Shown here: positions 33,445 to 41,786 of the stretch, piece by piece
How positions within the stretch are numbered: position 1 is the stretch's first letter
How the letters are laid out: each line of letters begins with the position of its first letter
Source: Calothrix sp. PCC 7507
Lineage (GTDB): Bacteria; Cyanobacteriota; Cyanobacteriia; Cyanobacteriales; Nostocaceae
DNA length: 64,000 bases
Assembly (NCBI RefSeq): GCF_000316575.1
Contig: NC_019682.1
Location: forward strand, 5,206,001-5,270,000
Reading direction: 5' to 3'
Notes under the pieces: model-generated
Database searches by the model: none
What the model was told of the DNA's origin: nothing
Seen by the model: the letters and a program-made list of their open reading frames with translations, nothing else
Position numbers and translations under genes: made by a program

Positions 33445-33969
33445 ATGAAATTAACGTGGAAATTGTTTTTAATTTTGCTCCTCAGTGTCTTTGCTACTGC
33501 TAGTGCTGGAGTTTACATTAACCAGATCCAGCCGACTGTGGCAATTCTTGAGCCTAGTAACGAGCCACTACAGCACATGGAAGCGACCCAAATATCTCAG
33601 GATGTTGTGGCATATCCAGAGCGGAATAACTATAAAACTATACTACTGGATGGTATTAACTCTACTCTCCAAGGTAGCGATCCGGCGACTCTTGCACTGA
33701 ACGCCTTTGATGATATTGCATCAGTGAGAGGCACACGCAAAGTAGAGGTCGTTTATCCCCAACGCAATCAAGCCTTAGTGACGATTACGCAAACCCAGCG
33801 GACTAATGATGCAGTTGGTGCAATTAAATATCGAGTGGAGATGACTACCTTTGGGCGATCGCTTTTTGTGAGTTCACCCCCCGTATGGCAAATTGTCTGG
33901 GCTGGCTCCCAGGTACAATGTCTACCTGGAAGTCGCCCTCAAAATAAGTTAAGCAAAAGCTGTCAGTAG
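33445..33969 (+). CDS. Hypothetical exported protein
   Basis: 174 residues. MKLTWKLFLILLLSVFATASAGVYI is a signal peptide or anchor. The rest is a soluble domain with strands KVEVVYPQRNQALVTITQTQ, YRVEMTTFGRS and VWQIVWAGSQVQC, and a Cys-bearing, Arg/Lys-rich tail (QCLPGSRPQNKLSKSCQ) that could form a disulfide. No family is recognised. It is probably periplasmic. No neighbour clarifies its role. Confidence 0.65.
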   Translation: MKLTWKLFLILLLSVFATASAGVYINQIQPTVAILEPSNEPLQHMEATQISQDVVAYPERNNYKTILLDGINSTLQGSDPATLALNAFDDIASVRGTRKVEVVYPQRNQALVTITQTQRTNDAVGAIKYRVEMTTFGRSLFVSSPPVWQIVWAGSQVQCLPGSRPQNKLSKSCQ

Positions 33970-34138
33970 CTATTGGTCAAACGATTTTGGATTTTGGATT
34001 TTGGATTGACTCCGCCCACCCTTAGGCAATCTTAGGGCAGACGCTCGTGCCTCGCTAACGCTAGGGATGGAGCATAAACCAAAAAAAATCTAAAATTGGC
34101 ACAGTCAAATGACAAATGACCAATGACCAATAACAAAT

Positions 34139-34588
34139 TTAGATATCGCCGCGAATCTCTTCGACAATACCATCGCGTAGCACGATTTCGACTTGTGTTT
34201 TGCTAATTAGGTTATCACCCGTTTCTATGCGGAAAAAACCTTCCATTTGAAATTGGTTAACCTCTTGATCCAACTCCAGAAACTGCACTTGCTGAAGGTT
34301 TTGCAGAAATTGATTTTTTTGTTCTAGCAGTTCACTTTTCTTTTGATTGACTTGGAGTTGAATATTGTCAATTTGTTGGATAGTCTGAGGGCCAGGTGGT
34401 TGCAGACTCTGCTTTTGAATTGCGGCGATCGCTCTTTGTCCTTCTACATCTAATTGTTGCAGTTGTTGATCAGTTTGATTAATCTGTGCTTGCAATTGCT
34501 GTTGAATTTCCTCTTTCCATAGAGGAGTCACAATAACTTTGACATTGACAACACGCTTCAAAAGTAATTGAGGTTTGGAGACATCCAT
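34139..34588 (-). CDS. YlqD-family protein
   Basis: 149 residues. It begins with QLLLKRVVNVKVIVTPLWKEEIQQQLQAQI, followed by a long glutamine-rich coiled coil (about 25-105) and a C-terminal beta part (FFRIETGDNLISKTQVEIVLRDGIVEEIRG). This is the plan of the YlqD family, of unknown function. It lies 41 bp downstream of the acyl-ACP synthetase gene on the same strand and may share its transcript. Confidence 0.75.
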   Translation of the reverse strand: MDVSKPQLLLKRVVNVKVIVTPLWKEEIQQQLQAQINQTDQQLQQLDVEGQRAIAAIQKQSLQPPGPQTIQQIDNIQLQVNQKKSELLEQKNQFLQNLQQVQFLELDQEVNQFQMEGFFRIETGDNLISKTQVEIVLRDGIVEEIRGDI

Positions 34589-34629
34589 AAAAATTTCACG
34601 TTCACTCTTGTAGTTTGCAGATGGACTGA

Positions 34630-36606
34630 TTAGGCAAACATGCCGTCAATAATATCGCGATAGCGCTCTGTGACGACGTGTCGCCGCATCTTTAGGGTTT
34701 GTGTCAGCAAGCCGTTTTCAATTGAAAATGGCTCCGGAATGAGTCTGAATGAGCTAATGCGGTCATCTGCTCGATAGCCTGGACGGTTTTGCACTTCCCG
34801 ATTCAATTCTTGCCGAAATAAATCCTGGATTATTTTACTCTCCAGGTCAATTTTTTGACTGGATGCGTCGGCTACATTGTCGTCCTGTATACTTATACTC
34901 AAGTTTTGGGTTTCTGCCCATTTTGCCAAAGCTTCGACGTTGGGAACAATTAAAGCACCGAGGCTACGCTGATCTTGGCCGACGAGCATAATTTGATCAA
35001 CGTAGGGCGATCGCAAACACGCATCCTCAATAGGCTGTGGCTCGATATTCTCCCCATTGGTTAATACAATCGTATCCTTAGCTCGACCAGTCAAAACCAA
35101 GTCATTTTGTGGCGTTAACCAACCCAAATCACCGCTATCAAACCAACCTTGGGGGTCAATTGCTTTTGCTGTAGCTTCCGGATTTTGGTAATAGCCTTCC
35201 ATGATTTGCGGTCCCTTTAACAAGACCAAGCCACGCTTGCCAGTTGGTAGAGGCACTCTTGTTTCCGGATCTACAATTTTAGTCTCTGTTGCCGGTAATG
35301 GTTGTCCAGATGCACCAATGAGATTTCTGCTGGGACGACGCACATGGGTGACAGGAGAAGTTTCTGTTAAACCATAACCCTGCAAAATCTGCACACCAAT
35401 AATTTCAAAAAAATTATCAATGTGCTTGGGAAGCGCACCACCGCCGCTAATCATTTGCTTGACTCGTCCTCCCGTGGCTTCCCTGACTTTGGCATAAACT
35501 AGTTTTTCTCCCAAGGCGTGGAGCGGGAACAAGGCAGATGCTTGTATCCTAGCGGTTAATTGCTCGATCGCCGAAGCATCAAGATGCTCTAAATCCAACT
35601 TTTGGGCGATGCGCTGCGCTTTGATATATTTCTCACTAGTGCCCAGTAATGAGTTAATTAGGCGTTGTTTCTTAGCTGGTTGTTCCCGGAACTGCTTTTG
35701 CGCCCCCTCATAAATCGATTCCCACAGCCGAGGGACACCAACCATGTAGTGGGGTTTAAATTCTCTCAAATCCTTTTTAACTGAGCGCAAGTTGGTATAG
35801 ACTTGTGTGCAACCTTGAGAGAGTAAGAAATATTCAACTGTCCGTTCATAGCTATGCCAGCTAGGAAGAATACTTAAGACAGTATCTCCTACCTCTGGTT
35901 GGACTACGACACCAAAGACTGTCACCTGGTGCAGCAAATTATCATGACTCAGCATCACACCCTTAGGTTTACCCGTAGTCCCAGAGGTGTAAATCAGCGT
36001 GGCTAAGTCTTCACGATTTTGCTTGACTGGCTGTAGAGTATGTTGTGCGCCAACTTCCATCAACTGTGAAAAATTTAGCACCTTGAGGCTTTCTTCCGTG
36101 GGCGGCGCTTCATCTGAAAGTAAGATTACCAGTGGAATTGGTAAATCTTTGAGGCCTTCCCGCAGTTTCTTAAGTGTCTTTAAATCCTCGACTACTAGGG
36201 CTGTGCTGCCACTATTAGCTATGATAAACAGCAGTTCTTCTCGTTCAGCTTGGGAACTACGCACCGCATCAGCTGCACCAGCGGTCATGATGCCTTGATC
36301 GGCAATAAACCAGCGAGGACTGTTATCAGCAATTAGAGAAATGCGATCGCCTACCTTCACCCCTAATGACTGTAAACCAGCCGCAAATTGGCGAATCTGC
36401 TCCGCTAGTTGGGCATAAGTAATTAACACCCCTGGTTGAGCATGGGGGTTGTGCAGAGCCACAGTATCACCAAATCGCTGCGCTGCCAAAGGCCAAATCT
36501 CTGATAGCGAATCCACTTTGTTGTAATTAGCCAAACCCTGCAAAATTTCGCGTTCTTTCACCGTCAGCTGAGATAAAGCAGTAGCAGCAGGCTGATTTTT
36601 TGACAT
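34630..36606 (-). CDS. aas: Long-chain acyl-ACP/acyl-CoA synthetase (AMP-forming)
   Basis: 658 residues. It activates free fatty acids with ATP. In cyanobacteria the single enzyme of this type (Slr1609 type) is an acyl-ACP synthetase that recycles fatty acids from lipids. The adenylate-forming P-loop IYTSGTTGKPKG is at residues 205-216, with GYGLTETSPVTHVRRP and WFDSGDLGWL in the middle and TGRAKDTIVLTNGENIEPQPIE as the hinge/A8 region. It ends with a Lys/Arg-rich LKMRRHVVTERY. It lies directly upstream of the YlqD gene. No evident regulator is nearby. Confidence 0.9.
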   Translation of the reverse strand: MSKNQPAATALSQLTVKEREILQGLANYNKVDSLSEIWPLAAQRFGDTVALHNPHAQPGVLITYAQLAEQIRQFAAGLQSLGVKVGDRISLIADNSPRWFIADQGIMTAGAADAVRSSQAEREELLFIIANSGSTALVVEDLKTLKKLREGLKDLPIPLVILLSDEAPPTEESLKVLNFSQLMEVGAQHTLQPVKQNREDLATLIYTSGTTGKPKGVMLSHDNLLHQVTVFGVVVQPEVGDTVLSILPSWHSYERTVEYFLLSQGCTQVYTNLRSVKKDLREFKPHYMVGVPRLWESIYEGAQKQFREQPAKKQRLINSLLGTSEKYIKAQRIAQKLDLEHLDASAIEQLTARIQASALFPLHALGEKLVYAKVREATGGRVKQMISGGGALPKHIDNFFEIIGVQILQGYGLTETSPVTHVRRPSRNLIGASGQPLPATETKIVDPETRVPLPTGKRGLVLLKGPQIMEGYYQNPEATAKAIDPQGWFDSGDLGWLTPQNDLVLTGRAKDTIVLTNGENIEPQPIEDACLRSPYVDQIMLVGQDQRSLGALIVPNVEALAKWAETQNLSISIQDDNVADASSQKIDLESKIIQDLFRQELNREVQNRPGYRADDRISSFRLIPEPFSIENGLLTQTLKMRRHVVTERYRDIIDGMFA

Positions 36607-36859
36607 AACACTTTACCTAAAGAGTTAATTGGATGTGTTTTGATCTGATTTTGCTATAACGTACAATAAACTTCCTTAATATACACAATGTCCTGTGGGT
36701 ATAACATTTTTGAGAATTCCCCGGTTCTATATAGAAAAATTTATGATAAGATTCATTTACATAAGCTAAAAGTAATAGATCGCCTCGTAATTATGGCAAT
36801 CAATAGTACTTACAGCCAACAATAGTGACCACCTAATTTGTCAAGGGGGGTGATTACCT

Positions 36860-37105
36860 ATGGTTTTCAAAGATGCTGCATTATTAACTTTCATCAGCAC
36901 CGCAGCTTGTTTAGCTTTCCCTAAGCTGCTATCGATAATTTTGGATTCTAAACGCGATCGCACTGAAGGATTACCGCAGCGTTCCAGTGCAGAAATGGCT
37001 AAACTCCCAATCACCAGTTTTCCTTATTGTACGGCTTACGTTTTGACTGGTAGCCAAAACTGTAAATTCAGTCCTCATTTTTGTGGGCAATGTTCCCCAA
37101 ATTGA
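36860..37105 (+). CDS. Possible small membrane protein, doubtful
   Basis: An 81-residue frame with a plausible ribosome binding region (GGGGGGTGATTACCT before the ATG) and a hydrophobic stretch DAALLTFISTAACLAFPKLLSII near the N-terminus. It is followed by an uncharged Cys-rich tail (YCTAYVLTGSQNCKFSPHFCGQC). Codon use and length do not decide the matter. No family is recognised. It could be a relic or a spurious frame. Confidence 0.3.
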   Translation: MVFKDAALLTFISTAACLAFPKLLSIILDSKRDRTEGLPQRSSAEMAKLPITSFPYCTAYVLTGSQNCKFSPHFCGQCSPN

Positions 37106-37723
37106 TGACTGATAGCAATTAATTCTATTTTTTGTGGTAATCAGAAAGTAAATCCCCCTAAGTTCCGAGTAGAGGCTTCCTCCGCTCGGAATTATTAATG
37201 TTTGCAACCACTGGTTTACCACATTAATTATCAGCAGTTATATATGGCGTTTCCCGACCTATAGGAATCCGATTTGATTATTGAAAAAATCTAAGTAGTG
37301 TAGGGCTGGCAGAAGCCCAGGCTGTTGACTTTGTACGAAATTAGCTAAAAATTATCATGCAATTTTTTTTTGTGTTTACCGTAGGGGCATCGGCACTGCC
37401 GTGCCCTGATGAGAACGTTAACTACGACTATGATTTTGTCTGATGCATTTTAACTCGTTCCCAGGCTCTGCCTGGGAATGAGATCCCAGAGGCTCCGCCT
37501 CCATTATCGAGGCAGAGCCTCGCGACCTACGTTCCCAGACTCCGGCTGGGAACGAGAGAAAAGTAAACTGGGGATAAATGATAATTTTTAGTTAGCTTTA
37601 GCTTACTTTTGCTATTAGACTCAGAATTCATTCTGAGGCGGGACATGGATTTCGCGTTAAGTTGACACAGGTGGGCACTGGCTCCTCTGCGTGAGGAAAA
37701 ATCATCTCACTAATCAGCGAAGC
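37106..37723. repeat. Repeat island: R4 end, R1 end, R3 fragment and GTTCCCAG hairpins
   Basis: In order: a left R4-type end (TATATGGCGTTTCCCGAC from 37239), a left R1 end (TATAGGAATCC, 37259), an R3 copy lacking its right end (37320-37451), and tandem hairpins built on CTCGTTCCCAGGC...GCCTGGGAATGAG (37453-37481), GAGGCTCCGCCTC and CGTTCCCAGACTCCGGC (to 37556). Then comes a GCGTTAAGTTGACACAGG segment (about 37653). It looks like repeats inserted into one another, with no gene. Confidence 0.6.
37320..37451. mobile_element. R3 MITE-like element, truncated copy
   Basis: Nearly identical to 7472-7602, beginning GGCTGTTGACTTTGTACGAA and ending at GATGCATTTT. There the right end is replaced by the CTCGTTCCCAG hairpin repeat. 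An A-to-T-rich run is longer here (AATTTTTTTTTG). Insertion of the hairpin repeat or deletion has removed about 27 bp, including the right terminus. Confidence 0.65.
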
Positions 37724-38341
37724 CTAATTTTCCATCCGCCCAGCTAGAAAAATCTGTTCAGCAGTCAAATTCAATTCCGGGAAAGTAGGTGATATGATGC
37801 GTTCCCCACCTCGAAACTGGTTAACTTGATACTCATCATCTACTAAATAATAGATAGAAATAGTAGGTTGTTTGGGATTACCTATATACCGCCTACCACC
37901 CAAAGCTAAATAATCCACAATCCAATATTCAGGAACACCGAAAGTTTCATAGTCAACCAACTTGTGTGCATAATCATCTTTCCAATTAGTGCTGACTACT
38001 TTAATAACTAAGGGAACAGATGCAGCTTGAGTCACCGTTGAGGACTTTTTCCACATTGGTTCTGATGAAAGATTCTGTTGATTTATCACTATCACATCAG
38101 GTGAATAACCAGAATCTTTGTCAGGAATCTTAACTAAAGCTTGCTTGGGTATGATGTAAGGGAGACTCAGGCGTTCAAATTCGACGTTTAGTTTTTTAGA
38201 CAAAAAACCATTAGTCTCCTCATGATCTCCTACTGGCTGCATTTCAACAATTACGCGATCGTGTAGTTCATAACATCCGCCGTCTGGCTTCCAATTTAGG
38301 AATTCTTCAAAAGTGATTGTTTTCGGTAAAGCTTGAAACAT
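37724..38341 (-). CDS. Uma2-family protein with altered catalytic Glu
   Basis: 205 residues, full length for this PD-(D/E)xK-fold family, which is hugely expanded in cyanobacteria and has no settled function. Features: FEEFLNWKPDGGCYELHDRVIVEM (about 11-34), YSPDVIVI with the Pro-Asp at 81-82, and PLVIKVVSTNWKDDYAHKLVDYETFGVPEYWIVD. In most members the segment is V-I-E-V; here Glu is Lys114 (codon AAA), so the nuclease-type active site is probably lost, although the remaining framework (Asp82, Lys127) is intact. It ends in a well-conserved PEYWIVDYLALGG and FPELNLTAEQIF. Confidence 0.85.
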   Translation of the reverse strand: MFQALPKTITFEEFLNWKPDGGCYELHDRVIVEMQPVGDHEETNGFLSKKLNVEFERLSLPYIIPKQALVKIPDKDSGYSPDVIVINQQNLSSEPMWKKSSTVTQAASVPLVIKVVSTNWKDDYAHKLVDYETFGVPEYWIVDYLALGGRRYIGNPKQPTISIYYLVDDEYQVNQFRGGERIISPTFPELNLTAEQIFLAGRMEN

Positions 38342-38437
38342 CAGACTTGCTCCTTACTCTGGTTCAAAGTTTAGCACCAAAGCAAAATGGGCGAATTCTA
38401 TTCGCCTGGGAAACTTAAACCAACAATATCTAGAACT

Positions 38438-38751
38438 TATAGCAATTCTCGGTGACGTGAGGTACACCCGTAAGGGCACGGCAGTGCCCTTGTCAACTTA
38501 ACGCAAAACCCATAGCCCGCCTCAGAATGAATTCTGAGTCTAATAGTAAAAGTCATCTAAAGATGACTAAAAATTCTCACAAATTCCTAGTCTACTTCAG
38601 TAGACTTGAGCTATTAGCCTTGGAATTCATTCCAAGGCGAGTATGAAAGCCTTACAATCAGCAATCTGTGGCTTAAGTTGACACCAATGGGCAGTGCCGT
38701 GCCCCTACAACTTCCGATATTTTGTACCGCACCTGAATTGAAACCGCTATA
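38438..38751. repeat. R4 element with TATAGC ends
   Basis: 314 bp. The left end TATAGCAATTCTCGG and the inverted right end TATAGCGGTTTC share the first residues and a similar next segment (ACACCCG... and the GGCACGGCAGTGCC palindrome near each end). Other copies are at 47641-47747, 48005-48174 and 52422-52894. The interior contains unrelated short repeats, suggesting repeated insertions. Confidence 0.5.
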
Positions 38752-38878
38752 CGCAACTGGCACATGATATTTGTAGGGTGTGTGACGCCACGACAAAACT
38801 CTGTACGTAGATTCAAGACTAATAGCGTCACGCACCATTCTTTGACTGTGACACATGCGTAAGTCCTAATACCAAAGC

Positions 38879-39004
38879 AGAAGCTGCTACAGACTGCGCG
38901 AAACACGAAAATGTCTTGACGGAAACCCTTACAGGGAAGACAGAAACTGCTACAGGCTACGCGAAACACGAAAACGTCCAGGCGGAAGCCGCTACAGGGA
39001 AGAC
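38879..39004. repeat. Two tandem 63-bp units
   Basis: Units 38879-38941 and 38942-39004 share GCTACAG, GCGAAACACGAAAA, GTC, GCGGAA and ACAGGGAAGAC in the same order with about ten differences. Both are noncoding. This is a local duplication. Confidence 0.6.
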
Positions 39005-39373
39005 ATAAACAATCAACTTAAGACCTGGCGAATAGAATTCGCGGCTACACAGACCAAGTCCGCCTCCGCGGACTAACGCAAAATTAAGGGTTTGAAACCC
39101 ACGTTCGCGTAGCGTTCCGCAGGAAAGGTGGGTTTTGTTTGTGTAGCTGCGGTTTCTAACCGCCGATTTCACTATAAGATTATCCGCCGCCACACAACGA
39201 TAAAACAAGGAATCCGGAAGATTTGACGAAATTTTATATCTATTTCGGTAACAGTGTTGGTTCATGTAGATGAACGTTATAAACTCAACCTGGGAATCAC
39301 AAAAAGATTCCTGAAAAATTTTCCATCACAAATAATTCAACCCAAGTAACTCATAGGTTATCAAGGCTTCAGC

Positions 39374-39634
39374 ATGAACAAAATCACTAAGTTTCAGCGC
39401 AATTTTTGCTGCTCATTTTCTCGTGTTTCTCGTTATGGCTTAACTGGATTAATGGTTGTGGTTTTGTTATCTGATGCGGTGGGTGCAAAGGTTGGTAATT
39501 CACATAATTATTCACCAAAGTTATCGCCAGAAATTCGATTAGATAAATATCGAGATAATTTCCCGTCTTTAGAAGCTGAGGGTCAAGCGCTCCAGCCATT
39601 GCGTAGACGTAGCCGTCGATGTATTCGTGTTTAG
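39374..39634 (+). CDS. Short signal-peptide protein, probably truncated by an adjacent rearrangement
   Basis: 86 residues. The N-terminus resembles a signal peptide (YGLTGLMVVVLLSDAVGAKVG, about 21-41) and is followed by a Tyr/Ser/Leu-rich stretch (SPKLSPEIRLDKYRDNFPSLEAEGQ). The last about 15 residues (LQPLRRRSRRCIRV) come from antisense reading of a Uma2 fragment, so the true C-terminus seems lost. The upstream gap has no clear ribosome binding site. It could be a decaying gene. No family is recognised. Confidence 0.4.
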   Translation: MNKITKFQRNFCCSFSRVSRYGLTGLMVVVLLSDAVGAKVGNSHNYSPKLSPEIRLDKYRDNFPSLEAEGQALQPLRRRSRRCIRV

Positions 39635-39833
39635 TAGGACTTGTCTCCTCCAGTTGGAGGTATTCTTCTGGGGTAAAGTAGTGGTTTGTCAATTTTGTTT
39701 TGAGGGGTTTTTGGTAGTGCGGGCCGAAAAGCCCGCGTGAGCGAGACGTTTGTCCTTCGGACACGCTACGCGAACACACTACAGTCCCTCATTTCAACCC
39801 TGACTAGTAGTTTGGTTCAGGAGAGGCAATCAT
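39587..39833 (-). pseudogene. Uma2-family N-terminal fragment split by an R2 element
   Basis: The ATG at 39833 starts MIASPEPNY, then a TAG stop inside the inserted R2 element. Beyond the element the same frame resumes as YFTPEEYLQLEETSPTKHEYIDGYVYAMAGA, the conserved Uma2 start. Removing the element with one TA restores an uninterrupted MIASPEPNYYFTPEEY. The rest of the Uma2 gene is missing: the homology ends at about 39587, where the short signal-peptide gene begins on the other strand. Two events are recorded: transposition and a deletion. Confidence 0.75.
39681..39804. mobile_element. R2 MITE-like element inside a Uma2 gene
   Basis: 124 bp flanked by TA (39679-39680 and 39805-39806). The left end GTGGTTTGTC matches the copy at 7363. 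The right end is shortened (CCCTGAC directly before TA, against CCCTGACAGACTAC). The interior has an extra 18 bp or so (GTTTGTCCTTCGGACACGC), a common cyanobacterial repeat sequence. Confidence 0.7.
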
Positions 39834-39866
39834 AACTAATTCAAAATAAAGAAAGGCAATTAAATC

Positions 39867-39895
39867 AGTTAACAGTTAACAGTTAACAGTTAACA
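39867..39895. repeat. Heptamer repeat (AGTTAAC)n
   Basis: Four units of AGTTAAC lie between the Uma2 relic and the end of cobL. GTTAAC is itself a palindrome, so the array can fold. Confidence 0.65.
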
Positions 39896-39907
39896 GTAAA
39901 ATGTTAA

Positions 39908-41119
39908 TTACTTTTTAACAGCTATCCATTGGGTTACAGGAGCCATTGCACGCCAACCTAAAAATTTACCAATTGGTTCTGCTCGTTGAATAGCAATTCG
40001 GGTGAAATTACCGCCTACTTTTTCATACCATCGAAATAGGGTTTGCTCACCTTCTATTGTGACGACATTAGCAACTAACCGTCCACCTGGTTGTAGTGCT
40101 GACCAACAAATATCAAACAATCCTTCTGCTGTGACTCCGCCACCAATGAAAATGGCGTTGGGTGTAGGTAAGTCTGGGAGAACATTTGGTGCTTTCCCCT
40201 CAATGATTTGCAGGTTGGGAGTACCTAAAGCAGCGGCGTTGTCGGCAACATAACGCAGTCTTGTAGAATTTTGTTCAATGGCGATCGCCTGACATCTCGG
40301 ATCAGTCCGCATCCATTCTATTGATATTGAACCACAACCAGCGCCGACATCCCACAGCAGTTCTCCTGGTATGGGTGCGAGGGTCGATAGTGTTACGGCT
40401 CTAACTTCGCGCTTGGTTAGTTGTCCATCATGGTGATAGGCATGGTCTGGTAATCCTGGTAGCCTGGGTAATGGGGTGACTCCCGCATCGGCTTTACAGT
40501 GAATAGCGATCGCATTTAAAGCAGCAATTTCTGTCTCATTCCACAATACCGCAGTACCTGCAACTATTCTTTCCTGAGTGCCACCCATCCTTTCTAAAAC
40601 GGTAATTTCACTACCACCAAAACCGCGTTCTGTCAAGATTTTGGCAACAATGCTTGGTGTATTCTTACCTGCACTTAAAATTAATAACCTAGCTCCGGGA
40701 TAGGTGTAAGACTGGAGCAGAGAAGCAGGACGACCGCACAAACTCAAGGTTTCTACTTCCGTCAAAGACCACCCCAGTCGTGAACAGGCGAGGCTGAAGG
40801 CTGACGGCGCGGGGATGATTGTCATTTCTGAGATGGGAATGCGCCGCGTCAGCGTGACACCAATGCCATAACACATGGGATCACCGCTAGCCAAAATGCA
40901 AATCGACTCACCCCGCCGCCGGATAACTTCCTCGATTGAGACACTAAAGGGAGATTTCCAGGCTATTTTCTGACGTTGGTCATCTGTGGGTAGCATTGCC
41001 AAATGGCGATCGCCTCCTACTATAACTTCCGCTTGCTCAACTAAGGAACGGGCGATCGGACTTAACCCCTGCAACCCATCTTCACCAATGCCAATAATAG
41101 AGAGCCATTTATGTGTCAT
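39908..41119 (-). CDS. cobL: Precorrin-6Y C5,15-methyltransferase (decarboxylating), CbiE-CbiT fusion
   Basis: 403 residues. It catalyses methylation at C5 and C15 with decarboxylation in corrin-ring synthesis for cobalamin. The N-terminal CbiE half (about 1-200) has WLSIIGIGEDGLQGLSP, VIVGGDRHL, ILASGDPMCYGIG and PAPSAFSLACSRLGW. The C-terminal CbiT half has LTKREVRAVTLSTLAPIPGELLWDVGAGCGSISIEWMR, a SAM-binding motif, and PNAIFIGGGV. The two-domain length matches the fused form. No neighbouring cob gene is present and no cobalamin riboswitch was seen upstream. Confidence 0.95.
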   Translation of the reverse strand: MTHKWLSIIGIGEDGLQGLSPIARSLVEQAEVIVGGDRHLAMLPTDDQRQKIAWKSPFSVSIEEVIRRRGESICILASGDPMCYGIGVTLTRRIPISEMTIIPAPSAFSLACSRLGWSLTEVETLSLCGRPASLLQSYTYPGARLLILSAGKNTPSIVAKILTERGFGGSEITVLERMGGTQERIVAGTAVLWNETEIAALNAIAIHCKADAGVTPLPRLPGLPDHAYHHDGQLTKREVRAVTLSTLAPIPGELLWDVGAGCGSISIEWMRTDPRCQAIAIEQNSTRLRYVADNAAALGTPNLQIIEGKAPNVLPDLPTPNAIFIGGGVTAEGLFDICWSALQPGGRLVANVVTIEGEQTLFRWYEKVGGNFTRIAIQRAEPIGKFLGWRAMAPVTQWIAVKK

Positions 41120-41786
41120 CAGTAGGTCGGCACAAATAAAGTTAAGCTGTTGTGATTATAGTTTGCACATCAGCTTAACTAGACATGATCGTTATTTGCT
41201 GAACTGATACCAATTCACGAAAACACTGATACAGACAGATTTCTCGTAGGGGTAAGGCAATGCCCATTGGTGTCAAATTGAGCTACAACGCTTACCCGAC
41301 ATACATTTTACCCCTCCCTAACCCTCCCCTTGTAAAGGCTACGGTGTACACACAAGTGATTTAATCACCCCAAAACCTTTAAAAGTAGGGGAGCCAGTCA
41401 CGTGGGCGGGTTTCCCGACTTGAGGGAACTGGCGTTGTGTTATGCCGGAGGCTAACGCACCATCCCAGATTTTTGGTGCGTTACGGACTCCGTCCTAACG
41501 CACCCTACCAAATGAAAATGAATGCAGGTAATATTTTCCGATTTGTGTGTACACCGTAGCCTTGTAAAGGGGAGGGAACTGGATTTCTTTTTCCCCCCTT
41601 TCTAAGGGGGGATTAAGGGGGGTGACGTGAAGAGTGATGGTAAGCGAGAAAATTTAAAATCACGTCTTGGCAAGGATTTCACGTTAAGTTGACACCAATG
41701 GGCATTGCCGTGCCCTCACTTACCAACGCATCTGTATCATTATTAAAGTGAAATTGTATGAGTTGCCCATGATGGGCAATCTCAAG
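41120..41786. other. Gap with an R5 element and pyrimidine/purine hairpins
   Basis: 667 bp without a gene. Besides R5 (41338-41560) it has the hairpin TCCCCCCTT...AAGGGGGGA (41592-41612) in the purine-rich tract GGGGGGATTAAGGGGGG, a GGCAATGCCC half-palindrome near 41258, and TTAAGTTGACACCAATGGGC (41685) shared with other gaps. Confidence 0.5.
41338..41560. mobile_element. R5 MITE-like element with 9-bp target duplication
   Basis: 223 bp with perfect 18-bp inverted ends GCTACGGTGTACACACAA (41338-41355; inverse ending at 41560). The 9-bp direct repeat CTTGTAAAG flanks it at 41329-41337 and 41561-41569. Taking out the element and one copy restores CCCTCCCCTTGTAAAGGGGAGGG, a symmetric intergenic motif. 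No transposase is inside. Its interior holds GGTGCGTTACGGACTCCG, shared with 59.9 kb. Confidence 0.8.

Larger units (their letters stand above)
38342..39373. repeat. Repeat-rich gap with an R4 element and a 63-bp tandem duplication
   Basis: About 1 kb with no credible gene. It holds an R4 element (38438-38751), a GAATGAATTCTGAGTC-type AT-rich repeat (38522 and inverse near 37620), two tandem 63-bp units (38879-38941, 38942-39004), and GCGTAGCGTTCCGC and CCTCCGCGGAC repeats like those at 3.9 kb. Two overlapping reverse-strand frames here are artefacts. Confidence 0.55.

Noticed and set aside
38614-39265. Three reverse-strand frames (80-102 residues)
   Set aside because: They lie across R4 and tandem 63-bp repeats and share no family signal.
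41120-41210. Cobalamin riboswitch upstream of cobL
   Set aside because: No B12-box-like sequence or extended conserved leader was seen in the short gap.
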